From assembly GCA_050951465.1 (NCBI GenBank), contig JBMNJC010000010.1:1-64000 (forward strand): a DNA stretch of 64,000 nt, read 5' to 3'. The stretch comes from JAAZHD01 sp012510895. GTDB taxonomy: Bacteria; Bacillota; Clostridia; Caldicoprobacterales; DTU083. Every line of letters begins with the position of its first letter. Within the stretch, counting starts at the first letter, position 1. This document shows positions 8,296 to 16,746 of the stretch, one piece after another. The notes under the pieces were generated by a model, which made no database searches, was not told where the DNA came from, and worked only from the letters and a program-made list of their open reading frames with translations. A program made the translations under genes and the position numbers.

Positions 8296-9594
8296 TTATT
8301 CGGGATTTTTTTGCACCATTAAAATGCTGGAGATCTCTTCTACCTCTTCTATTTTCCTTATCTCATTCAGGGCTTGATCCAGCTTGTCCCTTTCCGCCTC
8401 ATGAGTGATAAATATTAAAGGCACGCTCAGACTGCCCCTGCCCCTTTGGACGACAGACTGGAGGCTGATTCCGTTCCTGCCAAAGGCTGAAGCAATATTG
8501 CCCAGCACACCCGGCTTATCTTTAACCTGAAGCCGCAGATAATAGGCACTTCTGCCCAGGCTTATGGATGCAGGTTCGGTATGATATCTGGATGTATACA
8601 ATTTTTCTTCGAAGATATTATTTTTCATGATGCGTACAATTTCCATTACATCGCCTACAACAGCACTGCCTGTCGGCAGGGAACCCGCGCCTTTTCCATA
8701 CAGCATCAGATCGCCCACTGCATTGCCTTTTATAAACAAGGCATTAAACTCATGATTAATGGATGCCAACGGATGCTCGAAGGGAACCAGAGTTGGATGT
8801 ACATGAATATCCAGGGAACCTGAATTATTGTTTCTCCGCACAGTAGCCAGTAATTTTATTTTATATCCAAGCTGGCTGGCAAATTTGATTTCCTCTTCCG
8901 TAATATGTGTAATTCCGGTACGCGGAACATCTTCCGGTTTAACATAGACTCCAAATGCAACATGAGTAAGTATGGAAATCTTATAAGCTGCATCTTCTCC
9001 CTCTATATCCGAAGTTGGATCAGCTTCAGCAAACCCTTTCGCCTGTGCTTCAGCCAAGGCTTCTTCAAAGCTCATATCAGCTTCTTCCATCCGGGTTAAA
9101 ATATAATTGGTCGTTCCGTTTATAATGCCCACAATTTCCTCAAACTGGTTGCCTGCCAGGCTTCTTATCAGAGTTGCAATAATGGGTATTCCGCCTCCTA
9201 CGCTTCCTTCGAAACGGATGCTTACCCGATTTTTATCTGCCAAAGCAAATAATTCTCTGCCATACTTGGCTATTACCGCCTTATTTGCCGTTACCACATG
9301 TTTTCCCGATTCCAAAGCCCGTGTGATATATTCATATGCAGGATGGACCCCGCCGATAAGTTCAACCACAATGTCAATCTCAGGATCAGACAAAATTAGA
9401 TCGGCATTATTGGTAAAGTATTCCTCGCCTTTGTTCATATCCCTGAAGTTTTCCGGATCCTTCACCAGTATTCTTTTAATATAAATAGAACGTCCAAGAG
9501 AGCTTTCAATTTGCTCTTTATTTTCCTCCAGGATAGCAGCAAAACCCGAACCGATATTACCAAACCCCATCAGTCCTACTACAACTTTTTCCAT
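8296..9594 (-). CDS. hom: Homoserine dehydrogenase
   Basis: Reduces aspartate semialdehyde to homoserine, the branch point to threonine and methionine. 432 aa from the ATG at 9594 (an alternative TTG at 9603 lies in the Shine-Dalgarno region). The N-terminal nucleotide-binding motif is GLMGFGNIGSG. The central catalytic domain follows (GTTNYILTRM, EADPTSDIEGEDAAYK with the conserved substrate-binding acidic residues), then a C-terminal ACT domain from about residue 350 (YYLRLQVKDKPGVLGNIAS). Length and domain order match the Gram-positive enzyme of about 430 residues. No threonine synthase or classical homoserine kinase is adjacent; an apgM-type phosphotransferase homologue lies 2 kb away. 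Confidence 0.96.
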   Translation of the reverse strand: MEKVVVGLMGFGNIGSGFAAILEENKEQIESSLGRSIYIKRILVKDPENFRDMNKGEEYFTNNADLILSDPEIDIVVELIGGVHPAYEYITRALESGKHVVTANKAVIAKYGRELFALADKNRVSIRFEGSVGGGIPIIATLIRSLAGNQFEEIVGIINGTTNYILTRMEEADMSFEEALAEAQAKGFAEADPTSDIEGEDAAYKISILTHVAFGVYVKPEDVPRTGITHITEEEIKFASQLGYKIKLLATVRRNNNSGSLDIHVHPTLVPFEHPLASINHEFNALFIKGNAVGDLMLYGKGAGSLPTGSAVVGDVMEIVRIMKNNIFEEKLYTSRYHTEPASISLGRSAYYLRLQVKDKPGVLGNIASAFGRNGISLQSVVQRGRGSLSVPLIFITHEAERDKLDQALNEIRKIEEVEEISSILMVQKNPE

Positions 9595-9708
9595 ATCCTT
9601 CAACTCTCCTAATCTACTAATTACTACGGTATACTTTTGTTTTTATAATTAAGGCTAGCAGGATCAATTAACCCTCTGTACTAGCCTTTATCATGCATTT
9701 TTAGTTGT

Positions 9709-9966
9709 CTACTGCTGTTTTGTTGCCTCTTCCAGCTCTGCTAAATTCTTATATGCCTCTTGTGCTGTCCCGCCGCAGATTTCAGGAGTCGGTCTGAAAC
9801 TGACGCATACAGCAGGTCTTTCTGTTTTGCCGTACAATTTACACTTGTTTTCTTCATCCAACTGTATACAGCGTATTCCTGCCGGTTTCCCGTCAGGCAT
9901 TCCGGGTATGGGGGACGAAATGGACGGCGCAATGCAGCAAGCCCCGCAACCTATTCTGCATTTCAT
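9709..9966 (-). CDS. YkgJ-type cysteine-cluster protein (putative metal-binding)
   Basis: 85 aa with GGAG upstream of the ATG. N-terminal CRIGCGACC, then a central Cys (GIRCIQL), NKCKLYG, PAVCVSF and EICGG, giving eight Cys. This pattern is that of the UPF0153/YkgJ family, proposed to bind zinc or an iron-sulfur cluster; the biochemical role is not established. It lies between gltX and hom on the same strand, 114 bp after gltX. An 8-bp inverted repeat (AAGGCTAG, 9651-9658 and 9681-9688) follows the gene but lacks a clear U-run. Confidence 0.85.
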   Translation of the reverse strand: MKCRIGCGACCIAPSISSPIPGMPDGKPAGIRCIQLDEENKCKLYGKTERPAVCVSFRPTPEICGGTAQEAYKNLAELEEATKQQ

Positions 9967-10080
9967 TCTAATCTCCGCCTTTACCGGTTTTTATTCCTGC
10001 TGTCGCATTAATATTGAACTCAGCCTTATTGCTGTCAGTCTATTTTAGTTTAACTTATATGATAACAAAAAGTTAAACAC

Positions 10081-11541
10081 TTAGGCGCTTTTCAGTTTTT
10101 CCAATCCCATATGCAGCCTTCTTAAGGACTCTTCCTTGCCTAAAAGTCCAAGAATTTCTATTGCCCCTCCCGGTGTAACCAGAGTACCGGAAGCAGCTAT
10201 GCGAACCGGCCAGAAAACCTGACTGTTCTTTACGCCCAATCGGTTGATTAAGTCAGACAAAACCTGTTTTATTTTATCTTCGCTCCATTCCTCTTCAGGA
10301 ATATCTTCCAGCACATCAACTGCTTTTGTCAGATTTTCCAATGAGTTTTCCAGATTGGTCTTGCTCTTCTTATGAACAAAGAGCTGTATGTCGTATTCCG
10401 GAAGCTCCTTCAGGAAAGCTACCTTTTCCGGTATTTCATTTAAAACGTCTATACGGCTTTGAATTAAGGAACTTATCCGCATTAAATTCATTTCGTCGGG
10501 AAGTCCTGCTTCCTTATAGTAGGGAACTGCCATATCATTGAATTCTTCCAGGCTTAACTTCCTGATATATTCACTGTTCATCCAGCGAAGCTTATTTACA
10601 TCAAATATTGCGGGAGATTTGCTTAAACCTTTAATGTCAAAGGCCTGCTCTAATTCCTTTAGGGTAAAGAATTCGTTATCACCGCCGGGACTCCATCCAA
10701 GCAAAGCTACATAGTTAATAATAGCTTCTTTCAGATATCCTTTATTATAAAAATCCTCAAATGAAGCATCTCCGTCCCGCTTGCTTAATTTTTTCCCCGG
10801 CTCCTTCATTACCGGAGACAGATGAATATACTTTGGAATTTCCCAGCCAAATGCTTCATAGATTAAATTATACTTTGGGGTTGAGGAAAGATATTCGCTT
10901 CCTCTTACAACTATATTAATCTTCATAAGATGATCATCTATAACATTGGCAAAATTATATGTGGGAAGCCCGTCGGATTTTAATAATATTCCGTCCTCCA
11001 GTGTATGGTTTTCAACTGTAATAGTGCCGAATAGCTCATCATGAAAACTTGTGGTGCCCCCATAGGGCACTTTTTGACGAACAACGTAAGGAACTCCTGC
11101 CCTTAGCTTTTCTTCAACTTCTTCCTGAGGAAGATCTCTGCAGTGACCGTCATATCCCAAAACAGTTTTATGGGGAGCAGCAACATCCTTAAGACTGTCC
11201 AGGCGCTCTTTTGTGCAGAAGCAGTAATAAGCTCCGCCTCTTTCCACAAGTTCTTTTGCATATTTCTGGTAAATCGCTTTCCTCTGCGACTGGATGTATG
11301 GACCGTAGGGGCCGCCTATATCCGGCCCTTCATCATATTTAAGCCCGATCAGCTTAAGGGTATTATAGATAAAATCGACAGCCCCTTCTACCAATCGTTC
11401 CTGATCGGTGTCCTCAATTCTTAAAATAAACTTGCCATTGTATTTCTTGGCTATCAGATAAGTATATAGAGCACTTCGAAGATTTCCTATGTGCATATAA
11501 CCGGTAGGACTGGGTGCAAACCTGGTTCTCACTTCATTCAT
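10081..11541 (-). CDS. gltX: Glutamyl-tRNA synthetase
   Basis: Charges tRNA-Glu (and possibly tRNA-Gln, to be amidated later). 486 aa from the ATG at 11541, with GGGGAGG upstream; a longer frame to 11622 covers the leader hairpin and is not used. The class I HIGH motif appears as PTGYMHIGN near residues 10-18 and KMSKS as KLSKRDG near 250. The insertion carrying CFCTKE and HCRDLP is typical of bacterial enzymes of about 485 residues. It stands alone on the minus strand. Confidence 0.97.
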   Translation of the reverse strand: MNEVRTRFAPSPTGYMHIGNLRSALYTYLIAKKYNGKFILRIEDTDQERLVEGAVDFIYNTLKLIGLKYDEGPDIGGPYGPYIQSQRKAIYQKYAKELVERGGAYYCFCTKERLDSLKDVAAPHKTVLGYDGHCRDLPQEEVEEKLRAGVPYVVRQKVPYGGTTSFHDELFGTITVENHTLEDGILLKSDGLPTYNFANVIDDHLMKINIVVRGSEYLSSTPKYNLIYEAFGWEIPKYIHLSPVMKEPGKKLSKRDGDASFEDFYNKGYLKEAIINYVALLGWSPGGDNEFFTLKELEQAFDIKGLSKSPAIFDVNKLRWMNSEYIRKLSLEEFNDMAVPYYKEAGLPDEMNLMRISSLIQSRIDVLNEIPEKVAFLKELPEYDIQLFVHKKSKTNLENSLENLTKAVDVLEDIPEEEWSEDKIKQVLSDLINRLGVKNSQVFWPVRIAASGTLVTPGGAIEILGLLGKEESLRRLHMGLEKLKSA

Positions 11542-11570
11542 AAATAAGTACCTCCCCGCATATCGTGAAA

Positions 11571-11595
11571 GCCTTTCATCCGACTGATGAAAGGC
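11571..11595 (-). promoter_or_regulatory. Perfect inverted repeat in the gltX leader
   Basis: GCCTTTCATC and GATGAAAGGC (10-bp arms, 5-nt loop), ending about 20 nt before the gltX Shine-Dalgarno. No U-run follows, so it is not an obvious terminator. A leader-RNA structure or a protein-binding site is possible. No T-box core was found here. Confidence 0.45.
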
Positions 11596-11789
11596 ACCTG
11601 TCCGCACATGCTTCGCTTGCATTAAGTATAATTGGTGGGATTAAGACTGTCAAGGCATGGCTGTGCCGATTTGCTGTGCTGATTCAATATTTGACCATCA
11701 CTTGTTTCAAGGCCGGGTTATTTGATATAATAAGTAACAATTTAGAAAAAAATACAACATAATTAAGGAAATATAAGAGGAAATACAAT

Positions 11790-13010
11790 ATGGAAAATGA
11801 AATGAAGTATGTAGTTGTACTAGGAGACGGCATGGCAGACTATCCTGTTAAGGAACTGGGAAATAAAACGCCCTTGCAGGCAGCCAGTAAACCAAATATG
11901 GATTTTTTGGCTGCCCATGGGGAAATGGGCCTGGTACATACCATCCCGGAAGGCCTTGCGCCGGGAAGTGATATAGCCAACCTTTCAGTACTCGGTTATG
12001 ATCCTGAAAAATACTACACAGGCCGTTCGCCCTTGGAAGCAATCAGCATGGGTATACCTATGGAGTCAGGAGACGTTACTTTCCGAACCAATCTTGTGTC
12101 TTTGTCCAATGAGAAAGATTATGCAGACCGGATTATGCTGGATCACAGCTCCGATGAAATTTCCACAGAGGAAGCCTCCATATTAATAGAAGAAGTGAAT
12201 AAACATTTCAGGAATGATTTTCTTGCCTTTTATCCGGGGGTAAGCTATAGGCACTGCCTCTTATGGAAAAACGGATCCCTGAATTTTGATCTGACACCTC
12301 CCCATGATATTTTGGAAAAAAAGATAGCTCCTTACCTGCCTAAAGGCAAAGACGGAGACCTGCTTCTTCAGATGATGTCAGAAAGCTGTGAATTTCTTTC
12401 CAACCACCCCGTCAATAAAGAGCGAATCCGCCGCGGCAAAAAACCTGCTAACTCCATATGGATCTGGGGAGAAGGCAGAAAACCCATCCTCCCCTCCTTC
12501 TTCGAATTACACGGCAGAAAAGGATCCGTAATTTCTGCCGTGGACCTTGTAAAAGGATTGGGAATCAGTGCCGGAATGAAATCTGTTGATGTGGCAAATG
12601 CTACCGGTACGCTTGAAACAAATTATGAGGGCAAGGCGGAAGCTGCGTTGAAAGAGTTGGAAAAAGGAAAGGATTTTGTTTATATCCATATAGAAGCCCC
12701 TGATGAATGCGGTCACCGCGGTGAGGCAGAAAATAAGGTTCGTGCTATTGAACTTATTGATGCCAGGGTTCTGGCTGTTTTGCTTAAAGGGCTTGATAAA
12801 TACGAAGATTACAGGCTTATGGTGCTGCCTGACCATCCCACACCCTTATCCATAAGAACCCATACCAGTGATCCTGTGCCCTATGTTATCTATCAGAAAA
12901 GCAGGAAAAGGCTGTCCGGGCCGCTTTCCTATGATGAGTTTTCTGCTAAAGAGACAGGTATTGTCAGGACCTCAGGCCAATGTCTTATGAACCGCTTTCT
13001 GCACAGCTGA
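11790..13010 (+). CDS. apgM: Cofactor-independent phosphoglycerate mutase, archaeal (ApgM) type
   Basis: 406 aa alkaline-phosphatase-superfamily enzyme. The start of the metal site is VVLGDGMADYP. GSDIANLSVLGYDP provides the catalytic Ser/Thr region, and HIEAPDECGHRGE and LPDHPTP the C-terminal metal ligands. RBS is AAGAGGAAA before the ATG at 11790; a second Met at 11802 is also possible. Members of this family isomerise 2- and 3-phosphoglycerate. In some bacteria, relatives encoded near threonine genes have been proposed to act as homoserine kinase. Here hom is 2.2 kb away and no ThrB is in the window, so both roles remain open. Confidence 0.88.
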   Translation: MENEMKYVVVLGDGMADYPVKELGNKTPLQAASKPNMDFLAAHGEMGLVHTIPEGLAPGSDIANLSVLGYDPEKYYTGRSPLEAISMGIPMESGDVTFRTNLVSLSNEKDYADRIMLDHSSDEISTEEASILIEEVNKHFRNDFLAFYPGVSYRHCLLWKNGSLNFDLTPPHDILEKKIAPYLPKGKDGDLLLQMMSESCEFLSNHPVNKERIRRGKKPANSIWIWGEGRKPILPSFFELHGRKGSVISAVDLVKGLGISAGMKSVDVANATGTLETNYEGKAEAALKELEKGKDFVYIHIEAPDECGHRGEAENKVRAIELIDARVLAVLLKGLDKYEDYRLMVLPDHPTPLSIRTHTSDPVPYVIYQKSRKRLSGPLSYDEFSAKETGIVRTSGQCLMNRFLHS

Positions 13011-13172
13011 CTATTTGATTAATGCTTAAGTTTCAGCCTGATACCTGATACACTTACGCTGATTGTGTCATCCTTCCCATTTGTGGTATGATAACGTAGG
13101 ATTATTGCAGGATTATATATAGTAACTTAAATTATAGACAGGTAAATTAATAGAATGAAAGAGGGTTACCCC

Positions 13173-14885
13173 ATGTACAATGCAAAAATGGAAATATCAA
13201 AAATTCTGGCCCCCCTTATTCCCGGGCTGGAACCAAATCAAATTTATGATATGCTTGAAGTACCGCCTAATCCGGAAATGGGCGATCTGGCTCTGCCTTG
13301 TTTTAAGCTGAGCAGGATTTTAAGAAAATCTCCTGTACAGATAGCGGAAGAATTGGCAGCCGGTATCCCGGCCGATGAGAATATAGATAGAATAGAAAGC
13401 GTATCAGGATACTTAAACTTTTTCCTCAATCAGAATCACTATATAAGGCAGGTACTGTGCCATATAATGGAATCAGGACAGGCTTACGGATCATCTGATA
13501 TAGGGAAAGGCAAGACCATAGTCATAGACTATTCCTCTCCCAATATAGCCAAACCCTTCCATGTAGGCCATCTGCGTTCTACTTCCATTGGAAATTCCCT
13601 TTACCGTTTATATAAATTTTCCGGGTATAACTGTGTTGGCATAAATCATCTGGGAGATTGGGGAACTCAATTCGGAAAGCTGATAACTGCATATAAACAT
13701 TGGGGATCGAAAGAAGCTGTTCAGAAAAATTTGATTAAGGAATTGGTCTCCTTATATGTAAAATTTCATAAGGAAGCTGAAAAGGATGATTCCCTAAATG
13801 ACGAAGCCAGAGAATGGTTCCTGCGTCTGGAACAAGGAGATGAAGAAGCCCTTGAGCTCTGGCAGTGGTTTAAAGATATAAGCCTGGAAGAATACCAGCA
13901 GGTATATGATCTTTTGGATGTATCCTTTGATTCCTATCATGGAGAAGCATTCTACAATGACAAAATGGAACCTGTTATACAAAAATTGAAAGATAAAAAT
14001 TTGCTTAAAGAAAGCGAAGGTGCCATGATAGTCGATCTATCAGACGAAGATATGCCTCCCTGCCTGATACTTAAAGCTGACGGCAGCACCCTGTATGCCA
14101 CCCGTGACATTGCAGCTGCCATCTACCGGAAGAAAACTTATGATTTTGATAAATGCATTTACGTAACCGGCGTATCTCAGAACCTGCATTTTAAGCAGTG
14201 GTTTAAAGTCATAGAAAAAATGGGCTATGAATGGCATAAGGATCTCTACCATGTTCCCTTCGGAACTGTCAGCATAGGCGGCGAAAGGCTTGCTACCCGA
14301 ACCGGAAATGTGGTGCTGCTTGAAGATCTGCTTAATAAAGCCATCGAAAAGACATTGGAAATAATTGATGCCAAAAACCCCCATCTGGAAAACAAACATG
14401 AAATTGCAAAGCAAATGGGGGTTGGAGCAGTTATTTTCAGCGACCTTTTCAGCAATCGGATTAAGGATGTGTCTTTCTCCTGGGATGAAATTCTCAACTT
14501 TGACGGAGAAACCGGCCCCTATGTACAGTACACCCATGCCCGAACCTGCAGCCTGCTTAAAAAAGCAGAAGAATCCGGTGTTAATGCAGAAGAATTAGAA
14601 TTTGACAGCAGCCTGCTGAATTCAAAGGAAGAGTATCAGCTTGTAAAAAGCTTAGCCGAGTTTCCCGAAAAAGTAAGCCAGGCTGTTGAAGAATTGGAGC
14701 CTTCCATAATAACAAGGTATCTGGTGAACCTTGCTCAGGCCTTCAACCGCTTCTATCACAATCACTCAATTCTGTTAGAGGATAAGGAACTGAAGCATGC
14801 CCGGTTGACTCTGGTTAAGGCAGCCAAGGTAACCCTATACAACGGTCTCAGATTAATCGGCCTGCATGCACCGGAAAGGGTCTAA
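13173..14885 (+). CDS. argS: Arginyl-tRNA synthetase
   Basis: 570 aa from the ATG at 13173 (AAAGAGGG upstream; an ATG at 13155 lies before that site). The N-terminal Add-1 domain includes MGDLALPCF. The HIGH region is SPNIAKPFHVGHLRSTSIG, followed by NHLGDWGTQFGKLI. Then come CIYVTGVSQ and the KMSKS-equivalent region (GGERLATRTGNVV). The DALR anticodon-binding domain ends in LRLIGLHAPERV. All are characteristic of bacterial ArgS, 550-580 aa. A possible promoter (TTGTGT, 18 bp, TATGAT) lies about 90 bp upstream. The murG-like gene follows by 27 bp. Confidence 0.97.
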   Translation: MYNAKMEISKILAPLIPGLEPNQIYDMLEVPPNPEMGDLALPCFKLSRILRKSPVQIAEELAAGIPADENIDRIESVSGYLNFFLNQNHYIRQVLCHIMESGQAYGSSDIGKGKTIVIDYSSPNIAKPFHVGHLRSTSIGNSLYRLYKFSGYNCVGINHLGDWGTQFGKLITAYKHWGSKEAVQKNLIKELVSLYVKFHKEAEKDDSLNDEAREWFLRLEQGDEEALELWQWFKDISLEEYQQVYDLLDVSFDSYHGEAFYNDKMEPVIQKLKDKNLLKESEGAMIVDLSDEDMPPCLILKADGSTLYATRDIAAAIYRKKTYDFDKCIYVTGVSQNLHFKQWFKVIEKMGYEWHKDLYHVPFGTVSIGGERLATRTGNVVLLEDLLNKAIEKTLEIIDAKNPHLENKHEIAKQMGVGAVIFSDLFSNRIKDVSFSWDEILNFDGETGPYVQYTHARTCSLLKKAEESGVNAEELEFDSSLLNSKEEYQLVKSLAEFPEKVSQAVEELEPSIITRYLVNLAQAFNRFYHNHSILLEDKELKHARLTLVKAAKVTLYNGLRLIGLHAPERV

Positions 14886-14912
14886 TAAGAGGGATATAAA
14901 GGAGGTATTGCT

Positions 14913-15986
14913 TTGAAGCGCATCGTCTTAACCGGAGGAGGAACAGCCGGCCACGTTACAGCCAATATGGCCCTGATCCCCAGACTCAGAGAACAGGGAT
15001 GGGAAATCCATTATATCGGTACTAAAGATGGTATTGAGCATAAACTTATATCCCGTTTTTCGTATGTTACCTATCACAGCGTTCAATCCGGCAAACTAAG
15101 AAGATATTTTGATGTAAAAAATTTTACGGATCCATTCCGGGTCATTGCCGGCGTAGGCCAATCCGTTAACCTGATCCGCAGGCTTAAGCCTGATATAATC
15201 TTTTCAAAAGGCGGTTTCGTTTCAGTTCCTGTGGTAATGGGCGGCTGGCTGAATCGCATACCGGTGATTGTCCATGAATCAGACATCACACCAGGGCTGG
15301 CAAATAAGATTGCTACCCGTTTTGCAAAAACTGTCTGTACCACATTCCCGGAAACTGTTAAGCATTTTCCTGAAGGCAAGGCTGTTCATACCGGTACCCC
15401 CATACGGTGTGAATTGTTTCAGGGAAATAAGGAAAGAGGAAAAAATTTCTGCGGATTTACAGAAGATAAACCGGTTATTCTGATAATGGGCGGCAGCCTT
15501 GGAGCAGTGGCTGTAAATGAAGCTGTCCGAAAAATATATAATAAGCTTGTCCGCCGCTTCAATGTAGTTCACATATGCGGCAAAGGCAATATTGATCCCG
15601 CTTTTGAAGGCGTTCCCGGTTATAAGCAATTTGAATATGTCAGCGATGAGCTGCCGGATATCCTGGCAATGACTGACCTGGTCGTATCACGAGCCGGCGC
15701 CAATTCTATATATGAATTTCTGGCATTAAAGCTTCCTACCCTGCTTATTCCTCTTCCCTTAAGTGCCAGCCGCGGAGATCAGATATTAAATGCCCGTTCA
15801 TTCGAAAAGCAGGGCTTTAGTAAGGTACTTGAACAGGAAAATATGACAGAATCGACTCTTTACGATAATATCATAGATTTATACTATAATAAGGATAGAT
15901 ATATAAATGCCATGAAGAAAAGCCAATCGGGCAATGGAATTGATATGGTGCTGGAACTTATAGAAAGAAACAGTAAAAGAAAGTGA
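14913..15986 (+). CDS. murG: MurG-like UDP-GlcNAc:lipid I N-acetylglucosaminyltransferase
   Basis: 357-aa GT28 glycosyltransferase, starting at TTG 14913 behind AAGGAGG. N-terminal GGGTAGHV (G-loop 1), FSKGGFVSVPVV, HESDITPGLANKI, GGSLGAVAVNE (G-loop in the C-domain) and VSRAGANSIYEFL match MurG, which makes lipid II at the inner membrane face. It is not in a dcw cluster but follows argS, as do the second MurG copies of some Firmicutes; it could therefore be a paralogue rather than the only MurG. Transcription ends at the hairpin within the DnaA-box cluster 26 bp downstream. Confidence 0.9.
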   Translation: MKRIVLTGGGTAGHVTANMALIPRLREQGWEIHYIGTKDGIEHKLISRFSYVTYHSVQSGKLRRYFDVKNFTDPFRVIAGVGQSVNLIRRLKPDIIFSKGGFVSVPVVMGGWLNRIPVIVHESDITPGLANKIATRFAKTVCTTFPETVKHFPEGKAVHTGTPIRCELFQGNKERGKNFCGFTEDKPVILIMGGSLGAVAVNEAVRKIYNKLVRRFNVVHICGKGNIDPAFEGVPGYKQFEYVSDELPDILAMTDLVVSRAGANSIYEFLALKLPTLLIPLPLSASRGDQILNARSFEKQGFSKVLEQENMTESTLYDNIIDLYYNKDRYINAMKKSQSGNGIDMVLELIERNSKRK

Positions 15987-16010
15987 TAAATTTTAGTTTT
16001 TAAGTTGAAA

Positions 16011-16058
16011 AATGTGGATAATGTGGATAACATCACAATTATCCACATTTTGTTTTGT
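16011..16058 (+). terminator. Intrinsic terminator of the argS-murG unit, built from DnaA boxes
   Basis: AATGTGGATAA (16020-16030) pairs with TTATCCACATT (16039-16049) around an 8-nt loop, followed by TTGTTTTGTTT. An alternative 5' arm is the preceding TGTGGATAA at 16013-16021. The arms are themselves perfect DnaA boxes. Confidence 0.7.
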
Positions 16059-16144
16059 TTATAATATTATATAAGCTTGTATATCGATTATATATCCCCA
16101 TTCTTATCCACATTATCCACAGGTTATATCATCTGTTTTCCACA
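16013..16144. promoter_or_regulatory. DnaA-box cluster distant from dnaA
   Basis: Five perfect TTATCCACA boxes: 16013-16021 and 16022-16030 (reverse), 16039-16047, 16104-16112 and 16113-16121 (forward). One TTTTCCACA lies at 16136-16144. The boxes flank an AT-rich 55-bp stretch. They lie between the convergent genes murG and tpx, about 10 kb from dnaA. Such clusters elsewhere titrate DnaA or regulate nearby genes; this one has more perfect boxes than the gaps around dnaA. Confidence 0.85.
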
Positions 16145-16156
16145 TATTATGGATAT

Positions 16157-16669
16157 TTAAACCAGGTCAGCTGCCGCTTTTAAAGCTTTTTCATAATCGG
16201 GATGATTTCCGACTTCCTTTACATACTCCACATAAAGTATTATATTATCCCGGTCTACTACCACTATCCCCCTGCTGAGCAGGCGGTTTTCCTCCATTAC
16301 AAAACCATAATTAAGGCCGAAGGATAAATCCTTATGGTCTGAAAGGGTAATTACATTATTCACCTGGTTGGCCTGACAGAACCTTTTTTGTGCGAAGGGC
16401 AGATCAACGCTGATGGTGAGCACAATCGTATCCTTTAATTTTTCCGCTTCACTGTTAAAGCGAAGAGTCTGCATCTCACAAACGCCTGTATCCAGTGAAG
16501 GAACAACTGAAATTATTTTTACTTTATTTCCTGCATCCTTTAAGGTAAAGGGTTGTAAATCCCCCGTCAGCACGGTAAAATCAGGCGCCTTGTCCCCGGG
16601 CTTTACCTCATTTCCCAGTAAGGTAACGGGATTGCCCTTCATGGTAACTAAATTTTCTCTTCTATTCAT
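16157..16669 (-). CDS. tpx: Thiol peroxidase (Tpx, atypical 2-Cys peroxiredoxin)
   Basis: Reduces hydroperoxides using thioredoxin in the cytoplasm. 170 aa, the usual family length. The peroxidatic Cys64 is in SLDTGVCEMQT and the resolving Cys98 in QKRFCQAN. KAPDFTVL and IVVVDRDNIILYVEYV are typical. Shine-Dalgarno AAAGGAG is 9 nt before the ATG and is contained in the 3' arm of a hairpin (16677-16729) that also resembles a terminator for ilvE upstream. The downstream end abuts the DnaA-box cluster. Confidence 0.95.
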   Translation of the reverse strand: MNRRENLVTMKGNPVTLLGNEVKPGDKAPDFTVLTGDLQPFTLKDAGNKVKIISVVPSLDTGVCEMQTLRFNSEAEKLKDTIVLTISVDLPFAQKRFCQANQVNNVITLSDHKDLSFGLNYGFVMEENRLLSRGIVVVDRDNIILYVEYVKEVGNHPDYEKALKAAADLV

Positions 16670-16729
16670 ATAAAAAATCTCCTTTCAGGAAAACATATTC
16701 CTAATCATATGAATACCCCTAAAGGAGAT
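16669..16729 (-). terminator. Hairpin plus U-run between ilvE and tpx that contains the tpx ribosome binding site
   Basis: Minus strand: ATCTCCTTT (16721-16729) and AAAGGAGAT (16677-16685), perfect 9-bp arms, followed directly by TTTTTTAT and the tpx ATG. It can serve as an intrinsic terminator for ilvE and at the same time mask the tpx Shine-Dalgarno. The 35-nt loop is long, which weakens a pure terminator reading. Confidence 0.6.
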
Positions 16730-16746
16730 CTGTAATCAATTTATAT

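Noticed and set aside
9651..9688. 8-bp inverted repeat (AAGGCTAG/CTAGCCTT) between the YkgJ-type gene and hom
   Set aside because: Could be a terminator but has a 22-nt loop and no U-run; not strong enough for a separate call.
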